Assembly: GCA_001799975.1 (NCBI GenBank) | Contig: MGUQ01000067.1 | Span: forward strand, 2,529-9,901 | Length of the DNA stretch: 7,373 bases | Direction: 5' to 3' | Source: Elusimicrobia bacterium RIFCSPLOWO2_01_FULL_54_10 | Lineage (GTDB): Bacteria > Elusimicrobiota > Elusimicrobia > 2-02-FULL-39-32 | Shown: one piece after another, positions 1 through 6,774 of the stretch | Numbering within the stretch: position 1 is the stretch's first letter | Layout of the letters: every line of letters starts with the position of its first letter | Translations under genes and position numbers: made by a program | The notes under the pieces: model-generated | Databases searched by the model: none | Told to the model about the DNA's origin: nothing | The model's input: only the letters and a program-made list of their open reading frames with translations

Positions 1-613
1 CGAAATGATCGAAGCCTTGAAAAATCAGGACATGGTGGTGGGCGCGCGCGTGGCGGAGCGGGGCACGATGTTCTTCCTCCGCGCCCCCGTCAAACTCTGC
101 ATCCGAAAACTCGCCTCCTATATGGCCGGCTATTCCATCCCGGACTTGAACAGCGGCCTGCGCGTTTTCCGCAAGTCCGTGGCGCTCAAATATTTTTATC
201 TGCTCCCCAACACGCATTCCTGGGAGTCCACCATCACCCTGGCCTTCCTCTGCAACCATCAGAAAGTGAAATACATCCCCATCCACTATTTCAAGCGCTC
301 CGGCGGCGTTTCCAGCTTCCACCCCATCAAGGACACCTACAACTACATCTCGCTCATCATCCGCACGGTCATGTATTTCAACCCGTTGAGGATTTTTCTC
401 CCCCTTTCTTTCGTCATTTTTCTGGCCGGCTTTATCAAATCAGCGATAGATTTCAGCCGCTACCAAAGAATCGGGGTGCTGGACGGGTTAGTGCTCCTCA
501 CCAGCCTGCTCATCCTCATCGCCGGCCTTCTGGCGGATCTGTTTGTTGTCCTCCACCGCAAGTTGGACCCCATTCCTTCCGAACCTCAAGGACTTGCCGA
601 CGACCCCAATTGA
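1..613 (+). CDS. Family 2 glycosyltransferase, C-terminal part (5' end outside window)
   Basis: The frame is open to the left edge (codon GAA at 2-4 precedes the first ATG at 5), so the true start and the N-terminal nucleotide-sugar-binding half, including the expected DxD, lie upstream. What remains resembles the second half of dolichol-phosphate-mannose-synthase-like GT2 enzymes: MVVGAR (residues 10-15 counted from the ATG at 5), then DLNSGLRVFRK (47-57), the acceptor-side motif of this family, then the HYFKRSGG segment (94-101). Two hydrophobic stretches follow, about residues 127-147 and 160-184, consistent with a C-terminal membrane hairpin that holds the enzyme at the cytoplasmic membrane. 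By family knowledge it would move a sugar from a nucleotide or lipid donor onto a polyprenyl phosphate or lipid acceptor; the real substrate is unknown. The next gene starts 12 bases downstream, suggesting co-transcription. Family call confident, substrate open. Confidence 0.85.
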   Translation, partial: EMIEALKNQDMVVGARVAERGTMFFLRAPVKLCIRKLASYMAGYSIPDLNSGLRVFRKSVALKYFYLLPNTHSWESTITLAFLCNHQKVKYIPIHYFKRSGGVSSFHPIKDTYNYISLIIRTVMYFNPLRIFLPLSFVIFLAGFIKSAIDFSRYQRIGVLDGLVLLTSLLILIAGLLADLFVVLHRKLDPIPSEPQGLADDPN

Positions 614-625
614 AAGCTTAAAACC

Positions 626-1951
626 ATGATTATTTCACTTCTGGATTATAAAGTGAAAGGTCTCAATTTTAACCGGGAGCAAACCGGCACTTTCGGCTCG
701 CAAATGAGGGCCAGCGGATTTCTGGGCTCGCTCATCACCAACGCAAAAAAAGACAAGCTGCACCTTCCCATCATGTCTTTTGCCTATATGGCCACCCTTT
801 TAAAAAACGCCGGGCATGATGTCGGATTTTTCCATGATGACGGCGATATTCCGAAAAATACCCAGCTCGTGTTCATTGCCAGCTCCATGGCCGGCTACAA
901 AATCGAATGCGGCATTGCCGCTAAAATCCGGAAAAATTCTCCCCAAGCCAAAATCGGCTTCATCGGCGCCTTTGCCTCCGTCAAACCGGAGCTGTTTAAG
1001 GAAGCTTCCGATTTCATCATCGACGGCGAACCCGAAGGAGCCATTCTGGAATTCATTCAGGGCAATAAGGCTCTGGAAGGCATCGTCCACTCGCCGCAAG
1101 TGCCCAACCTGGATGATTTGCCGGTCCCGGACTGGGACATCATGGGCGTCGATAACTTTTCATACTTCCCCATATTGCCCAAAAAGCCGTTCCTCCCCGT
1201 CATTACCAGCCGGGGCTGCACCTTCAACTGCGATTTTTGCCCCTATATGGTGTCGCAAAAGCCGGCCATGCGGTACCGCGCCGTCAACTCCGTCTTAAAT
1301 GAGATCGAAACCCTGATCAAAAAATACAAGATCAAGAATCTGCTTTTCCGGGACATCACCTTCACCATGAACAAAAAGCGGATCCAGGAATTGTGCCAGG
1401 GCATGATCGATCGAAAGTTCAACCTCGATTGGGCCTGCGAAACCCGTGTGGACTTGCTGGATCCGGAGCTTATTCAGCTCATGTACAAGTCCGGCTTGCG
1501 GGGCGTCAATCTAGGCATCGAAAGTTTCAATCTGGACATCATGAAGAAAAACGGCAAAAAGCCGGATTCCCTGATCCATCAAAACAACATCATCGAATTG
1601 ATGAACAAACTTGGGATCAAGGTGTCCGCATTTTACATGCTGGGCTTCCCCGACGAAACGGAGGCTGACATCCAAAATACCATCGACTACTCCCAGTCCC
1701 TCAACACCCATTTTGCCCAGTTTTGCATTTTCACCCCCTTCCCCGGCACTCCCACGTTCGAAGAAATGAAGGGCCGCCTGCTCACGGAAGACTGGACCAA
1801 ATTCACTGAATATTATCCCGTCATCAAATACGAAAAAATCACCCCACAAAAAGTGGAGCAGCTCCGGGACAAAGCGTTTGTGAGTTATTATTTCCGCCCG
1901 CGCTGGATTGCCCGCTACGGCGTTAATACGCTCAGGTCTTTTTTTAACTAG
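626..1951 (+). CDS. Radical SAM protein with N-terminal cobalamin-binding-like domain
   Basis: The 441-residue protein has the layout of class B-like radical SAM enzymes. Residues about 45-150 form a Rossmann-like domain (LPIMSFAYMATLLKNAGHDV at 47-66, then IGFIGAFAS at 110-118). The classical DxHxxG cobalamin-ligand motif is not visible, so B12 may bind base-off without a His ligand, or not at all. The [4Fe-4S]-binding motif is CTFNCDFC (Cys198, Cys202, Cys205), followed by RDITFT (242-247), RVDLLDPELI (274-283), GIES (297-300) and FYMLGFPDETEADI (336-349), all typical of the TIM-barrel core. The C-terminus (YFRPRWIARYG, 422-432) resembles that of lipid-modifying members. Its position between a glycosyltransferase and an SDR suggests methylation or rearrangement of a lipid or sugar, which is inference. 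No convincing Shine-Dalgarno precedes the ATG; the start was chosen because MIISLLDY gives the usual first beta-strand. Confidence 0.88.
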   Translation: MIISLLDYKVKGLNFNREQTGTFGSQMRASGFLGSLITNAKKDKLHLPIMSFAYMATLLKNAGHDVGFFHDDGDIPKNTQLVFIASSMAGYKIECGIAAKIRKNSPQAKIGFIGAFASVKPELFKEASDFIIDGEPEGAILEFIQGNKALEGIVHSPQVPNLDDLPVPDWDIMGVDNFSYFPILPKKPFLPVITSRGCTFNCDFCPYMVSQKPAMRYRAVNSVLNEIETLIKKYKIKNLLFRDITFTMNKKRIQELCQGMIDRKFNLDWACETRVDLLDPELIQLMYKSGLRGVNLGIESFNLDIMKKNGKKPDSLIHQNNIIELMNKLGIKVSAFYMLGFPDETEADIQNTIDYSQSLNTHFAQFCIFTPFPGTPTFEEMKGRLLTEDWTKFTEYYPVIKYEKITPQKVEQLRDKAFVSYYFRPRWIARYGVNTLRSFFN

Positions 1952-2793
1952 TGATTCTGTTGACCGGGGGCCGAGGGCTCCTGGGATTCGCCATAGCCGC
2001 ATCTCTTTCCAAACACCATCTTGCTTATTGTGCCACCACCACCCAGGTTCCGGCTGAGCATCCTTTTGTCTCCTGCAATCTGCTCAACCCCGAGGCCTAT
2101 CCCTCCGGCAATGAGCCCTGGGACGCGGTCATTCATTGCGCCACCCATCTTCAGGGCGGCGGCACCTATGCCAAGAATATGCGCATGACGGAAAACGTCA
2201 TCGCCTTCTCCAAAAAGCACCCTGTCAAAAAACTGATTTTTATCAGCTCCTCTAACGCCTCCGTGCCCTTGCAAGACGAATACAGCCGGTCCAAAAAGGA
2301 TTCGGAAAAAATGATCAGGGAGAGTGGACTGGAATATTGCATCATCCGGCCCACCATCATGTTCTCGGAACGGGACAAAAAGAACATTTTCAAAATGATG
2401 CAGCTCCTGAAAACCTTCCATGTGGCCATGATCCCTGGAAACGGCGAATATCGGCTGCAGCCCGTCTGGGTCGACGATGTGGCGGATTTAACGGTCCAGT
2501 GCCTTCTCAAGTGGGACTTGGCCAAAAACCAGGTCCTGGCCATTGGAGGCGGAGAAACCCTGGAATTCAAGGAAATGATCCGGCGCATGGGCAGCGCTCT
2601 CTCCGCTTTTTACATTCCCGTTTACATGCCTCTGCCGCTTCTGGATCTGGTGGCCCGGGATGCCATCCGCAGCTTTGTCACGGAAAAAATCATGGACAAT
2701 AGCGCCATCGAATCCAAATTTAATGTTCATCCGCGGACTTTAAGCAGCTGGCTGGAAGAATTCAGGCTCGTTGACAAAAAACAGGCCTCGTGA
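1951..2793 (+). CDS. NAD(P)-dependent epimerase/dehydratase-type (extended SDR) oxidoreductase
   Basis: The 280-residue protein shows the extended SDR pattern. A dinucleotide-binding TGGRGLLG loop at residues 5-12 follows the first beta-strand, then DAVIHCATHL (58-67), the active-site strand LIFISSSNAS (95-104), and Tyr111-x-x-x-Lys115 (YSRSK) as the catalytic pair. IIRPTIMF (131-138) and LQPVWVDDVADL (169-180) are the substrate-domain signatures. The start must be the GTG whose G is the last base of the upstream TAG, because an in-frame TAA at 1945-1947 closes the frame and later starts would destroy the nucleotide-binding strand. The one-base overlap implies translational coupling with the radical SAM gene. 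The likely role is redox change or epimerisation of a nucleotide sugar or lipid-linked intermediate, inferred from family and context. The last codons also contain the -35 box of the heat-shock promoter. Confidence 0.85.
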   Translation: MILLTGGRGLLGFAIAASLSKHHLAYCATTTQVPAEHPFVSCNLLNPEAYPSGNEPWDAVIHCATHLQGGGTYAKNMRMTENVIAFSKKHPVKKLIFISSSNASVPLQDEYSRSKKDSEKMIRESGLEYCIIRPTIMFSERDKKNIFKMMQLLKTFHVAMIPGNGEYRLQPVWVDDVADLTVQCLLKWDLAKNQVLAIGGGETLEFKEMIRRMGSALSAFYIPVYMPLPLLDLVARDAIRSFVTEKIMDNSAIESKFNVHPRTLSSWLEEFRLVDKKQAS

Positions 2794-2799
2794 TATCAT
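2771..2799 (+). promoter_or_regulatory. Sigma-70-type promoter of the hrcA-grpE-dnaK-dnaJ operon
   Basis: A perfect -35 hexamer TTGACA (2771-2776) is separated by exactly 17 bp from TATCAT (2794-2799), one mismatch from the consensus -10. Transcription would start around 2806, inside the CIRCE-like operator and about 44 bases before the hrcA ATG. The -35 and most of the spacer are still coding sequence of the SDR gene. The arrangement, a vegetative promoter with the operator across the start site, is that expected for HrcA-repressed class I heat-shock operons. The start site itself is inferred. Confidence 0.8.
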
Positions 2800-2800
2800 A

Positions 2801-2827
2801 TTAGCAGTCGAGCATATCGACTGCTAA
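2801..2827 (+). promoter_or_regulatory. CIRCE-like HrcA operator, variant half-sites
   Basis: Two 9-base half-sites, TTAGCAGTC (2801-2809) and GACTGCTAA (2819-2827), flank a 9-base spacer. This is the exact geometry of CIRCE (TTAGCACTC-N9-GAGTGCTAA) with one symmetric change, C to G at position 7 of the left arm and the matching G to C in the right arm. The perfect dyad extends into the spacer: 11-bp arms (2801-2811 and 2817-2827) around a 5-base centre. Lying directly behind a strong promoter and just before hrcA, it is almost certainly where HrcA binds to repress the operon. As RNA it could also form a 5'-leader hairpin if transcription begins upstream of it. Confidence 0.92.
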
Positions 2828-2849
2828 CAATCCGGACCCCGAGGAATCC

Positions 2850-3947
2850 ATGAGAGCACTCCAACACGACGAGCAGGAACACCGCAAGCGTAAAGTCCTG
2901 CAGAGCGTCATTCACGAATATGTGCGCACGGGCAAGCCCGTGGGCTCCCAGGTGGTCGCCGCCTCCGGCCGGCTGGGGCTGTCCCCCGCCACGGTGCGCA
3001 ACATCCTCTCCGAGCTGGAAAAAGATGAACTCATCACCCACCCGCACACCTCCGCCGGGCGCGTGCCCACGGACAAGGGCTACCGCTCATACGTGGATTC
3101 CATGATCGAGCTCCAGCGCCTGGCCGTGCAGGAAGAGCAGAAAATCCGCCGCGAATATGAATCCCGCATGAAGGAAATTGAGGGGCTCATGAGCCAGACC
3201 TCCAAGATGCTTTCCACCCTGTCGCACTACACGGGTTTCGTCATGTCCCCCAAATTTGAGAAAAACAAGTTCGCCCACCTGGAACTGGTGCCATTGAGCG
3301 ACCGCAGAATCCTGGCCGCCATGGTCACGGAATCGGGCTTGACCAAGCATTTCGTCCTGCGGCCCCAGGAGGAAATCCCCCGAGAGCACCTGCGGGGCAT
3401 TGCCCGCATCATGAACCAGACCTTCAGCGGGGAGACTCTGGAGACCGTGCAGTTGCAGATGACGGACCACCTGGAGCAGGCCCGGGAGCAGTACCGCCAT
3501 GTCATGTCCCTGGCCCAGGAAATCGGCGATGAAATCAGCCGGCTCACCGCCAAGGAGCTCTACGTGGAGGGCACTTCCAACATACTCGCCCTGCCTGATT
3601 TCACCAAGTCGGAAGACATCCAGGACTTTTTCAAGCTCATGGAAGAGAAGGAAATGCTCGCCAAGGTCTTTGAGCGTGAACTGCTGGACAACGCGCCGGA
3701 ATCCTTTTCAAACGGAGCGCATCTAAAGGCAGGCAAGCGGGTGAACGTCCGCATTGGATCGGAAAACTCCGTCAAGGCGCTCCAAAATTTAAGCCTGGTA
3801 TCGTCCACCTATCAGCTTCCGGACAGGACGGTGGGCGTCCTGGGCATCCTCGGGCCTAAGCGCATGGAATATTCCAAAATGATGTCCCTGGTCAATTATG
3901 TGTCCCAAACCATGAACAAGTTCCTAAAGGAGTTTGAGAAAATCTGA
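2850..3947 (+). CDS. hrcA: Heat-inducible transcription repressor HrcA
   Basis: HrcA represses class I heat-shock genes by binding CIRCE as a dimer, with its active fold linked in known systems to GroEL chaperonin availability. The 365-residue protein, slightly longer than the usual 340-350, begins with a winged-helix domain (about 10-82): VIHEYVRTGKPVGSQ (20-34), recognition-helix region LSPATVRNILSELE (44-57), and the wing HPHTSAGRVPTDKGYRSYVD (64-83), which is nearly diagnostic. The GAF-like and dimerisation parts follow, ending with the conserved RIGSEN (301-306) and VGVLGILGPKRMEYSKMM (328-345). A GAGGA ribosome-binding site at 2841-2845 sits 4 bases before the ATG. The promoter and CIRCE-like operator directly upstream imply autorepression. 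The residue after VRN in the recognition helix is Ile, where many homologues carry Glu or Asp. The stop overlaps the grpE start by one base (TGATG). Confidence 0.97.
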   Translation: MRALQHDEQEHRKRKVLQSVIHEYVRTGKPVGSQVVAASGRLGLSPATVRNILSELEKDELITHPHTSAGRVPTDKGYRSYVDSMIELQRLAVQEEQKIRREYESRMKEIEGLMSQTSKMLSTLSHYTGFVMSPKFEKNKFAHLELVPLSDRRILAAMVTESGLTKHFVLRPQEEIPREHLRGIARIMNQTFSGETLETVQLQMTDHLEQAREQYRHVMSLAQEIGDEISRLTAKELYVEGTSNILALPDFTKSEDIQDFFKLMEEKEMLAKVFERELLDNAPESFSNGAHLKAGKRVNVRIGSENSVKALQNLSLVSSTYQLPDRTVGVLGILGPKRMEYSKMMSLVNYVSQTMNKFLKEFEKI

Positions 3948-4882
3948 TGGCCGACATCGAAAAAGAGCCAACCGAGTTCCCGGAGGAACCGTTCTTCGTG
4001 AAAGAGCCCGAAGTGGCCGCCGCGGATGAGGAACAGATCCGCATCTGGCGGCAGGAGGCAGCGCGGGAGAATGTCACCCGGGACGTGCTGAACCGTTTGA
4101 ATGAGATTATTCCGCCGGAGAAGCCCAAGGATCAGGAGAAGCCTAAAGAACCCGAGAAACTTCCTGAGAAACTTCCCGAGAAACTTCCTGAGAAACTTAA
4201 GGAACCGGTAAAGGCCAAAGAACCGGAAAAATCTTCAAAAAAACCTGCGCCTCCAGAAAAGCCCCTTGAGGAAAACGTGGATTCGCTCAAGGACAAAATT
4301 CAGAGTTACATGAACCAGATCACGAATTTTAAGACTGAACTGGAAAATAAAAAGGAAAAACCTCTTCCTGAAGTAAAAAAGAAGGAAGAAGCAAAAAAAG
4401 AGGACGCGCTGGCGGCCAAAGGAGAATCCGCGGAAGCCCTGAAGCTAAAGGTCCAGGATTATAAAAATCAGATTGTCCGCCTGGAAGCGGATTTTTCGAA
4501 CTTCCGCAAACGGGCGGAAAAAGAAAAAGTGGAGGCCATCCGTTTCGGGCGGGAAGTGATTTTGGAGCAGCTCATCAATCTGAGCGACGTCATGGAAAGC
4601 GCTCTCAAGCACGCGCAGACGGCCTCGGATGCAGAATCCCTCAAAAAGGGATTTGAAATGGTGGTTTTGGAATTCGACCGCCTGCTCAAGTCGGAAGGCG
4701 TTGAAGCGATGAAAACCGCAGGCGAGATTTTTAACCCCCATGTCCACGAAGCGGTGGAAACGGTGGAAACCGCGAACGAAAAAGAGAATAACGTCATTTT
4801 GGAAGAGCTCCAGAAAGGCTATTACCTGGACGGACGGCTCCTGAAGCCGGCGAAAGTCAAAGTCGCCAAATTTAAAGACTAG
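3947..4882 (+). CDS. grpE: Nucleotide exchange factor GrpE with long charged N-terminal extension
   Basis: GrpE dimers open the DnaK ATPase domain to release ADP. The family core is clear from about residue 163 to the end: coiled-coil [20 protein letters not shown] (164-183), [16 protein letters not shown] (186-201), and the beta-domain with [12 protein letters not shown] (262-273) and [18 protein letters not shown] (291-308). At 311 residues it is over 100 longer than E. coli GrpE (about 197). The excess is an N-terminal Lys/Glu/Pro-rich extension: an acidic start with an amphipathic stretch (about 29-55), four tandem PEKL units (69-84), more EKP-rich sequence, and a segment at 113-138 resembling the first core coiled coil. 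The start is supported by the one-base overlap with hrcA and by AAAGGAG at 3926-3932, though the 14-base spacing is long. An internal start giving a shorter GrpE cannot be excluded. Confidence 0.95.
   Translation: MADIEKEPTEFPEEPFFVKEPEVAAADEEQIRIWRQEAARENVTRDVLNRLNEIIPPEKPKDQEKPKEPEKLPEKLPEKLPEKLKEPVKAKEPEKSSKKPAPPEKPLEENVDSLKDKIQSYMNQITNFKTELENKKEKPLPEVKKKEEAKKEDALAAKGESAEALKLKVQDYKNQIVRLEADFSNFRKRAEKEKVEAIRFGREVILEQLINLSDVMESALKHAQTASDAESLKKGFEMVVLEFDRLLKSEGVEAMKTAGEIFNPHVHEAVETVETANEKENNVILEELQKGYYLDGRLLKPAKVKVAKFKD
4151..4198 (+). repeat. Four tandem 12-bp repeats in grpE encoding PEKL x4
   Basis: Four head-to-tail copies of CCYGAGAAACTT are present. Copies 1 and 3 have C, and copies 2 and 4 have T, at the third base, so the array is also two identical 24-bp units. 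It is in frame and encodes PEKL four times (GrpE residues 69-84). Near-identity at synonymous positions points to recent slippage or duplication rather than protein-level selection alone. The unit preserves the reading frame whatever the copy number. Confidence 0.95.
4283..4513 (+). repeat. Possible diverged internal duplication of the GrpE coiled-coil start
   Basis: GrpE residues 113-138 ([13 protein letters not shown] at 113-125) resemble residues 164-189 ([13 protein letters not shown] at 164-176), offset by 51 residues. Over the first 13 positions 8 are identical, with the pattern LKxK[IV]QxYxNQI; similarity fades afterwards apart from a shared Asn. The DNA of the two copies (4283-4360 and 4436-4513) has diverged, so the event, if real, is old. 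Chance similarity between coiled-coil sequences of biased composition is the main alternative. Confidence 0.5.
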
Positions 4883-4889
4883 GATCCAC

Positions 4890-4894
4890 GGAGG
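4890..4894 (+). promoter_or_regulatory. Strong Shine-Dalgarno site of dnaK
   Basis: GGAGG lies 8 bases before the ATG at 4903 in the only real gap (20 bases) inside the heat-shock operon. It is the strongest ribosome-binding site among the genes here and fixes the dnaK start, which fits the high expression expected of Hsp70. Confidence 0.85.
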
Positions 4895-4902
4895 AAAGTA
4901 TC

Positions 4903-6771
4903 ATGTCAAAAATAATCGGAATTGATTTGGGAACCAGCAACTCGGCGGCCGCTATTTTGGAAGGCGGCAAGGGCACCATCATCCCCTCGGCAGAAGGCAC
5001 CAGCGTGGGCGGCAAAGCATTCCCGTCCTATGTGGCCTTCACCAAGCCCAAGGACGATAAGGAAGCCCCGCAGCTCCTCGTGGGCGAACCCGCCCGCAGA
5101 CAGACGGTCACCAACCCTGAAGGAACTTTTTACGCTTTCAAGCGAAAGATGGGAACCGACCATAAATATATAGCCAACGGCAAGGAATTCACACCCCAAC
5201 AGCTCTCCGCTTTCGTTCTTCAAAAGGTAAAGAGGGACGCTGAAGCTTATTTGGGCCAGAAAATTGACAAAGCCGTCATCACCGTGCCGGCCTATTTCAA
5301 TGACAACCAGCGCCAGGCCACCAAGGACGCCGGCGCCATCGCAGGTCTCGAAGTGGTACGGATCGTGAACGAACCCACGGCCGCCTGCCTGGCCTACGGG
5401 GTGGACAAAAAGGGCAAAGATGAAAAAATCATGGTTTTCGACCTGGGTGGAGGCACTCTGGACGTCACCATCATGGATTTCGGCCACGGGGTGTTTGAAG
5501 TCATCTCCACTTCCGGCGACACCCAGTTGGGCGGCACCGACATGGACAACACCCTGATTGACCACATCGCCGGAGAATTCAAGAAAGAAACCGGCATCGA
5601 CCTGCGCAGCGACAAAATGGCCAGCCAGCGCCTCAAGGAAGCAGCGGAAAAATCCAAAATCGAGCTGTCCAATGTGATGGAAACGGACTTGAACCTGCCC
5701 TTCATCACGGCAGACGCTTCGGGTCCCAAACATTTACAGCAAAAGCTCTCGCGGGCGACTTTGGAATCCCTCGTGGGGCCCATCGTGAAACGCTGCGAAG
5801 CCTCCATCGACCAGGCCCTTTCCGACGCCAAGCTGAAACCCGCCGACATTTCCCGCATCATCCTTGTGGGCGGCCCCACCCGCATGCCCATCATCCAGAA
5901 ATTCGTGGAAGACCATGTGGGCAAAAAAGTGGAGCGCGGCGTGGATCCCATGGAATGCGTGGCCATAGGCGCTGCCGTGCAGGCGGCGGTGCTTACAGGA
6001 GAGGTCAAGGATGTGGTCCTCCTGGACGTCACCCCCCTCTCTCTGGGCATTGAAACCCTGGGCGGCGTGTTCACCAAGCTTGTGGACCGCAACACCACCA
6101 TTCCCACCAAAAAATCCCAGGTCTTCTCCACCGCCACGGACAACCAGCCCGCGGTCACGGTGCATGTCCTGCAGGGCGAACGGCAGATGACTCAGGACAA
6201 TGTGTCCCTGGGCAAGTTCGACCTGATGGACATTCCCCCCGCTCCGCGCGGAGTGCCCCAGATTGAAGTCATCTTCGACATCGACAGCAACGGCATCGTG
6301 CATGTAACGGCCAAAGACACGGGCACCGGCAAAGAGCAGTCCATCCGCATCAGCGCCGCCACCAAACTGTCCAAAGATGAAGTGGAAAAGTTTGTGAAGC
6401 AGGCAGAGCAATATGCCGACGCGGACAAGAAAAAGAAAGAGGACATCGAAGTCAAAAACGAGACGGACGCTGCCATCTACGCTGCGGAAAAAGCCCTAAA
6501 GGATTACGGGGATAAAGTGTCCCAGGACGAGCGGCTCAAAATCGAACAAGCGCTCACCGAAGCCAAGGAAGCGTCAAAGGGCGGCGATACCGACAAGATG
6601 AAGAAGGCCAAAGACGCTTTAATGGCCGCTTCACACAAGCTGGCCGAGCAGATCTATCAGGACGCCCAGGCCAAGAAAGCCCAGGGCGGAGGCGTGGACG
6701 AGTCCGCTGACGGCAAAGGCAAAGACGACAATGTGGTGGACGCCGAAGTGGTGGATAAGGGTCAAAAATAA
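4903..6771 (+). CDS. dnaK: Molecular chaperone DnaK (Hsp70), archaeal/Gram-positive-like form
   Basis: DnaK binds and releases exposed hydrophobic peptide segments in an ATP-driven cycle with DnaJ and GrpE in the cytoplasm. The 622-residue protein is full length. ATPase domain: phosphate loop GIDLGTSNS (6-14), catalytic Lys80 (equivalent to E. coli Lys70), [21 protein letters not shown] (124-144), [12 protein letters not shown] (178-189), Thr207 of GDTQLGG (equivalent to E. coli Thr199), and [10 protein letters not shown] (320-329). The interdomain linker is VVLLD (371-375). The substrate domain keeps the Ala and Val of the peptide arch (Ala411, Val418), with Leu386 where E. coli has Met404. 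A helical lid and a C-terminal tail ending [13 protein letters not shown] follow. Compared with E. coli, about 25 residues are missing after KR80-81, and two small insertions occur earlier, including SVGGKAF (34-40). dnaJ starts 3 bases after the stop. Confidence 0.98.
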   Translation: MSKIIGIDLGTSNSAAAILEGGKGTIIPSAEGTSVGGKAFPSYVAFTKPKDDKEAPQLLVGEPARRQTVTNPEGTFYAFKRKMGTDHKYIANGKEFTPQQLSAFVLQKVKRDAEAYLGQKIDKAVITVPAYFNDNQRQATKDAGAIAGLEVVRIVNEPTAACLAYGVDKKGKDEKIMVFDLGGGTLDVTIMDFGHGVFEVISTSGDTQLGGTDMDNTLIDHIAGEFKKETGIDLRSDKMASQRLKEAAEKSKIELSNVMETDLNLPFITADASGPKHLQQKLSRATLESLVGPIVKRCEASIDQALSDAKLKPADISRIILVGGPTRMPIIQKFVEDHVGKKVERGVDPMECVAIGAAVQAAVLTGEVKDVVLLDVTPLSLGIETLGGVFTKLVDRNTTIPTKKSQVFSTATDNQPAVTVHVLQGERQMTQDNVSLGKFDLMDIPPAPRGVPQIEVIFDIDSNGIVHVTAKDTGTGKEQSIRISAATKLSKDEVEKFVKQAEQYADADKKKKEDIEVKNETDAAIYAAEKALKDYGDKVSQDERLKIEQALTEAKEASKGGDTDKMKKAKDALMAASHKLAEQIYQDAQAKKAQGGGVDESADGKGKDDNVVDAEVVDKGQK

Positions 6772-6774
6772 TCA

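Noticed and set aside
5..7. ATG at 5 as the true start of the glycosyltransferase
   Set aside because: The frame continues open to the window edge, and the protein from this ATG begins in the middle of the GT2 catalytic domain, so this is an internal methionine.
816..1668. Alternative forward frames inside the radical SAM gene
   Set aside because: Their translations are rich in Ser, Pro and Arg without motifs, and they lie entirely inside a gene whose own frame has a complete CxxxCxxC radical SAM domain.
1920..1945. Small hairpin GCGT-TAAT-ACGC followed by seven T residues as a terminator
   Set aside because: The stem is only 4 bp, the T run starts 7 bases after it, and the next gene starts at 1951 in overlap with this one.
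2791..2798. Palindrome TGATATCA over the -10 region as a separate operator
   Set aside because: It is only 8 bp, overlaps the SDR stop codon and the -10 box, and is short enough to occur by chance.
2801..2827. Hairpin read as a Rho-independent terminator of the SDR gene
   Set aside because: No T tract follows (the next bases are CAATCCGG), and the half-sites and spacing match an HrcA operator.
4151..4198. 12-bp repeats as a CRISPR-like or iteron array
   Set aside because: The copies are directly adjacent with no spacers, in frame, and encode a simple peptide repeat within grpE.
4906..6411. Long open frames of 225-275 codons antisense to dnaK
   Set aside because: Antisense open frames are a known by-product of codon bias in dnaK genes. 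The translations are low in complexity, show no family motifs and have no ribosome sites, while the sense strand is an intact, fully conserved DnaK.
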